DNA of 64,000 bases, taken from assembly GCA_949286835.1 (NCBI GenBank), contig CASEDP010000008.1:62001-126000 (forward strand), read 5' to 3'. Below the pieces are notes generated by a model, which saw only the letters and a program-made list of their open reading frames with translations, did not search any database and had not been told where the DNA came from. Of the stretch, positions 62,241 through 64,000 are shown one piece after another. This DNA is from an uncultured Clostridia bacterium. GTDB taxonomy: Bacteria > Bacillota > Clostridia > Christensenellales > Borkfalkiaceae. The first letter of the stretch is position 1; every line of letters starts with the position of its first letter. The position numbers were made by a program, and so were the translations under genes.

Positions 62241-62285
62241 AATAAAAAGTAAAGCGGTTTGCACGGATAACCGCACAAACCGCTT
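62241..62285 (-). terminator. Terminator between the small membrane-protein gene and der
   Basis: AAGCGGTTTG and CAAACCGCTT form a 10-bp stem; on the minus strand TTTACTTTTTATTT follows. Placed 20 bp after the stop of the upstream gene, it partly insulates der. Confidence 0.82.
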
Positions 62286-62303
62286 CGAGATACTTTTTTC
62301 CGG

Positions 62304-62645
62304 TTAAGCTATGAAGGAATTGAGACCAAGACCTACGAGACCGAGTATTCCGAGTACGAGGAATACGATATAGACCGTCTTCCACGCCTTGGGCTTATTG
62401 CGCACATAGTCGTAAGCTGCAAGCCAAGCCGAGATGAACAGCGCTATCTGCGCTATCATAGAGCAGGCGCCGCTGAGCTTTGCGCCCCAGCCGATGTGAA
62501 CATCGCAGAGGGCAAGCACTTCGAGGATGAAGCTTATAAGTCCCGCAATGCCCGCAAGCACAACGCCCCAGAACGCACACACCTTTACGAGAGGATAGTG
62601 TCCGCTGTAGACAACGGTTTTATTCTTTGTTGAATTCTTTGCCAT
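62304..62645 (-). CDS. Small membrane protein of unknown function
   Basis: This 113-residue protein has a polar N terminus (MAKNSTKNKTVVYSG) and three hydrophobic helices (VCAFWGVVLAGIAGLISFIL; SGACSMIAQIALFISAWLA; TVYIVFLVLGILGLVGLGL). No motif links it to a known family. The ATG has a good AAAGGAG site seven to eight bases upstream, so the gene is real. It is separated from der by a terminator and from the RluA-type gene by 69 bp. Confidence 0.75.
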   Translation of the reverse strand: MAKNSTKNKTVVYSGHYPLVKVCAFWGVVLAGIAGLISFILEVLALCDVHIGWGAKLSGACSMIAQIALFISAWLAAYDYVRNKPKAWKTVYIVFLVLGILGLVGLGLNSFIA

Positions 62646-62714
62646 AATTTTTCTCCTTTAAATATTTTGCGACCTTAATTATAGCAACCCCCGCGGGAGA
62701 TTGCAACGATTTTT

Positions 62715-63635
62715 TCAGCAAAACCCGTCGAATTTGAGTTTTTTGAGCACGGCAGCGAAATAGTCGGGAAGGGGCGCGGTGAAAGTCATCCTCTCGCCCG
62801 TCGACGGATGAGTGAGTTCGAGCCTGCAGGCGTGCAGAAGCTGACCGCTTAAGTTGAACTCCCTCTTCTTTCTGCCGTAGACGTCGTCGCCGACGACGGG
62901 GTGACCTATGTGCTTTGCGTGCACCCTTATCTGATGCGTCCTGCCCGTCTGCAACACAAAACGGCAGAGCGTATAGCCCATACTGCGACCGAGCACCTCG
63001 TACTCGGTGACGGCTGGCTTGCCGTGACGCGCGTCGACGACGGCCATCTTTACCCTGTCGGCGGGGTTTCTGCCTATGTAGGTGGAGATGACGCCGCTGT
63101 CGTCCTTTACGTTGCCCTCCAGAAGGGCGAGATACGTGCGGCGGCAGCTCTTTTCGGCAATCTGCGCAGACAGATTTAAGTGCGCCGCGTCGTTCTTTGC
63201 CACGACGAGAAGCCCCGACGTGTTCTTATCTATCCTGTGCACTATGCCGGGACGGATTACGCCGCCTATTCCGCTCAGGTTGTCCAGCCTGAACAGAAGC
63301 GCGTTGACGAGAGTGCCGTCGATATTGCCGTTGCCGGCGTGCACCGTAAGCCCCTGCTGCTTGTTTATTATGGCGAAATCCTTGTCCTCGTATACTATGT
63401 CGATGGGAATATCTTCGGGTTTTGCCTCCGCCTCCCTGACGTCGGGCATCAGAACTTCTATCAAGTCGCCCGCAGCGACCGCCTGCGAGGGCTTTGCCGC
63501 CCTGCCGTTTATGGTTACCCCGTCTGCCTCGAACAGCTTTTTGACAGCCGAACGGGTGAAACCTTCGAGCTGAGCGCAGACAAAGACGTCCGCGCGCTGG
63601 CAGGGCTCGTCCGCGGTAAACTGTTTTCTTTCCAT
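62715..63635 (-). CDS. RluA-family pseudouridine synthase
   Basis: This 306-residue enzyme isomerises uridine to pseudouridine in rRNA or tRNA. An N-terminal S4 RNA-binding domain (about residues 12-60; RADVFVCAQLEGFTRSAVKKLFEADG) precedes the catalytic domain with the signature GIVHRIDKNTSGLLVVAKN (about 130-148, catalytic Asp in HRIDKNTSG) and the TGRTHQIRVH motif (about 230). It matches B. subtilis YlyB/RluD-like. The ATG overlaps the lspA stop (ATGA), the standard lspA-rluD-like gene order in Firmicutes. Confidence 0.95.
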   Translation of the reverse strand: MERKQFTADEPCQRADVFVCAQLEGFTRSAVKKLFEADGVTINGRAAKPSQAVAAGDLIEVLMPDVREAEAKPEDIPIDIVYEDKDFAIINKQQGLTVHAGNGNIDGTLVNALLFRLDNLSGIGGVIRPGIVHRIDKNTSGLLVVAKNDAAHLNLSAQIAEKSCRRTYLALLEGNVKDDSGVISTYIGRNPADRVKMAVVDARHGKPAVTEYEVLGRSMGYTLCRFVLQTGRTHQIRVHAKHIGHPVVGDDVYGRKKREFNLSGQLLHACRLELTHPSTGERMTFTAPLPDYFAAVLKKLKFDGFC

Positions 63636-64000
63636 CAGTCGCCCTCTTTGCTTCCGCCCTCTCCGTCGGGCGCAACCACCTCTTCCCCGTCCTTGCCTCC
63701 GTCGGATTCGGTTCTACGGCAACTGTCGTTGCTGCCGCTTTCCTCGGCGTTGCGGTTGTCGTGGTTGCCGATTTCCGCCATTCCGCCGTCCTCTTTTTCG
63801 GCTGCGCGGCGCTTTTCCTCGCGCTCCCTTTCCGCCTGCGCCGCCTTAGCCTTTGCGGTGAGCGGAACGAGCGACCATTCGTTGAAGAACAGACAGTCGA
63901 CGACGGCGATGATGACGCCGAAAACTATCCAGAAATCCGCGAAATTGCAGCACGCCTCGCTGAACAACATATTGACCCACACGAAGTCCCTGACCGAGCC
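63635..64000 (-). CDS. lspA: Signal peptidase II (3' part; gene runs off the window)
   Basis: Only the C-terminal part is inside the window; the frame is open to base 64000. The two catalytic aspartates of lipoprotein signal peptidase are visible: VRDFVW (Asp near 63988) and CNFADFWIVFGVIIAVVD (Asp near 63944), followed by the last transmembrane helix. Unusually, the protein continues for about 77 residues as a charged tail rich in Glu, Lys, Asp and Gly (AEREREEKRRAAEKEDGG), whereas most LspA proteins end soon after this helix. Its stop overlaps the start of the RluA-type gene. Confidence 0.88.
   Translation of the reverse strand, partial: GSVRDFVWVNMLFSEACCNFADFWIVFGVIIAVVDCLFFNEWSLVPLTAKAKAAQAEREREEKRRAAEKEDGGMAEIGNHDNRNAEESGSNDSCRRTESDGGKDGEEVVAPDGEGGSKEGD

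Overview
The window comes from an endospore-forming member of the Clostridia with moderate to high GC. The clearest evidence is a spoIIGA-sigE-sigG cluster with a large set of Firmicutes housekeeping genes (mutS2, cdaA, the HelD RNA-polymerase recycling motor, plsY, acpP). Three minus-strand genes have B. subtilis counterparts in the same order (a ylxY-like deacetylase followed by an M16 protease). I cannot resolve the genus. Most genes are on the minus strand and many are packed with ATGA-type overlaps.

Region by region. (1) 1-16.2 kb, minus: acpP, tex, two base-repair genes, an M16 protease, a NodB-fold protein, mutS2, a U32 protein, a HAD phosphatase, uvrC, an ArsR-type regulator and a copper P-type ATPase. 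The last two each have their own promoter and palindromic operator. (2) 16.4-21.1 kb, plus: tRNA-Ser(CGA), followed by a small insertion-like segment that ends in a copy of the tRNA 3' end; a 5'-truncated membrane-protein gene; threonine ammonia-lyase with RidA; and two tandem DegV fatty-acid-binding proteins. (3) 21.3-48.4 kb, minus: a YihY membrane protein, a very cysteine-rich small protein, sigG, sigE, spoIIGA, aspartate kinase, DUF1015, a 36-residue CdaR-like membrane peptide, cdaA, holA, a ComEC-like protein, a 1877-residue DUF4011 helicase, an ABC-2 exporter, a family-2 glycosyltransferase, HelD, a GNAT enzyme, guaA, guaB and a membrane protein. (4) 48.4-60.1 kb, mixed strands: lipoproteins, hemW, an alkyltransferase-like gene, lepA, an ABC importer with a TM1266-type regulator behind a probable transcription-attenuating leader, an aconitase-family hydratase, a membrane protein with a probably leaderless mRNA, and an Imm5-like protein. 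(5) 60.1-64 kb, minus: plsY, der, a small membrane protein, an RluA-type pseudouridine synthase and the 3' part of lspA.

There is no large prophage, transposon or CRISPR array. The parts most worth a second look are the tRNA-Ser insertion scar with its 67-bp double-hairpin tandem repeat (16.4-16.8 kb), the attenuator leader at 55.8-55.93 kb, the CdaR micro-ORF at 27.93-28.04 kb, the 26-cysteine protein next to the sporulation sigma genes, the DKTA variant of the P-type ATPase phosphorylation motif, and the lone DUF4011 helicase.
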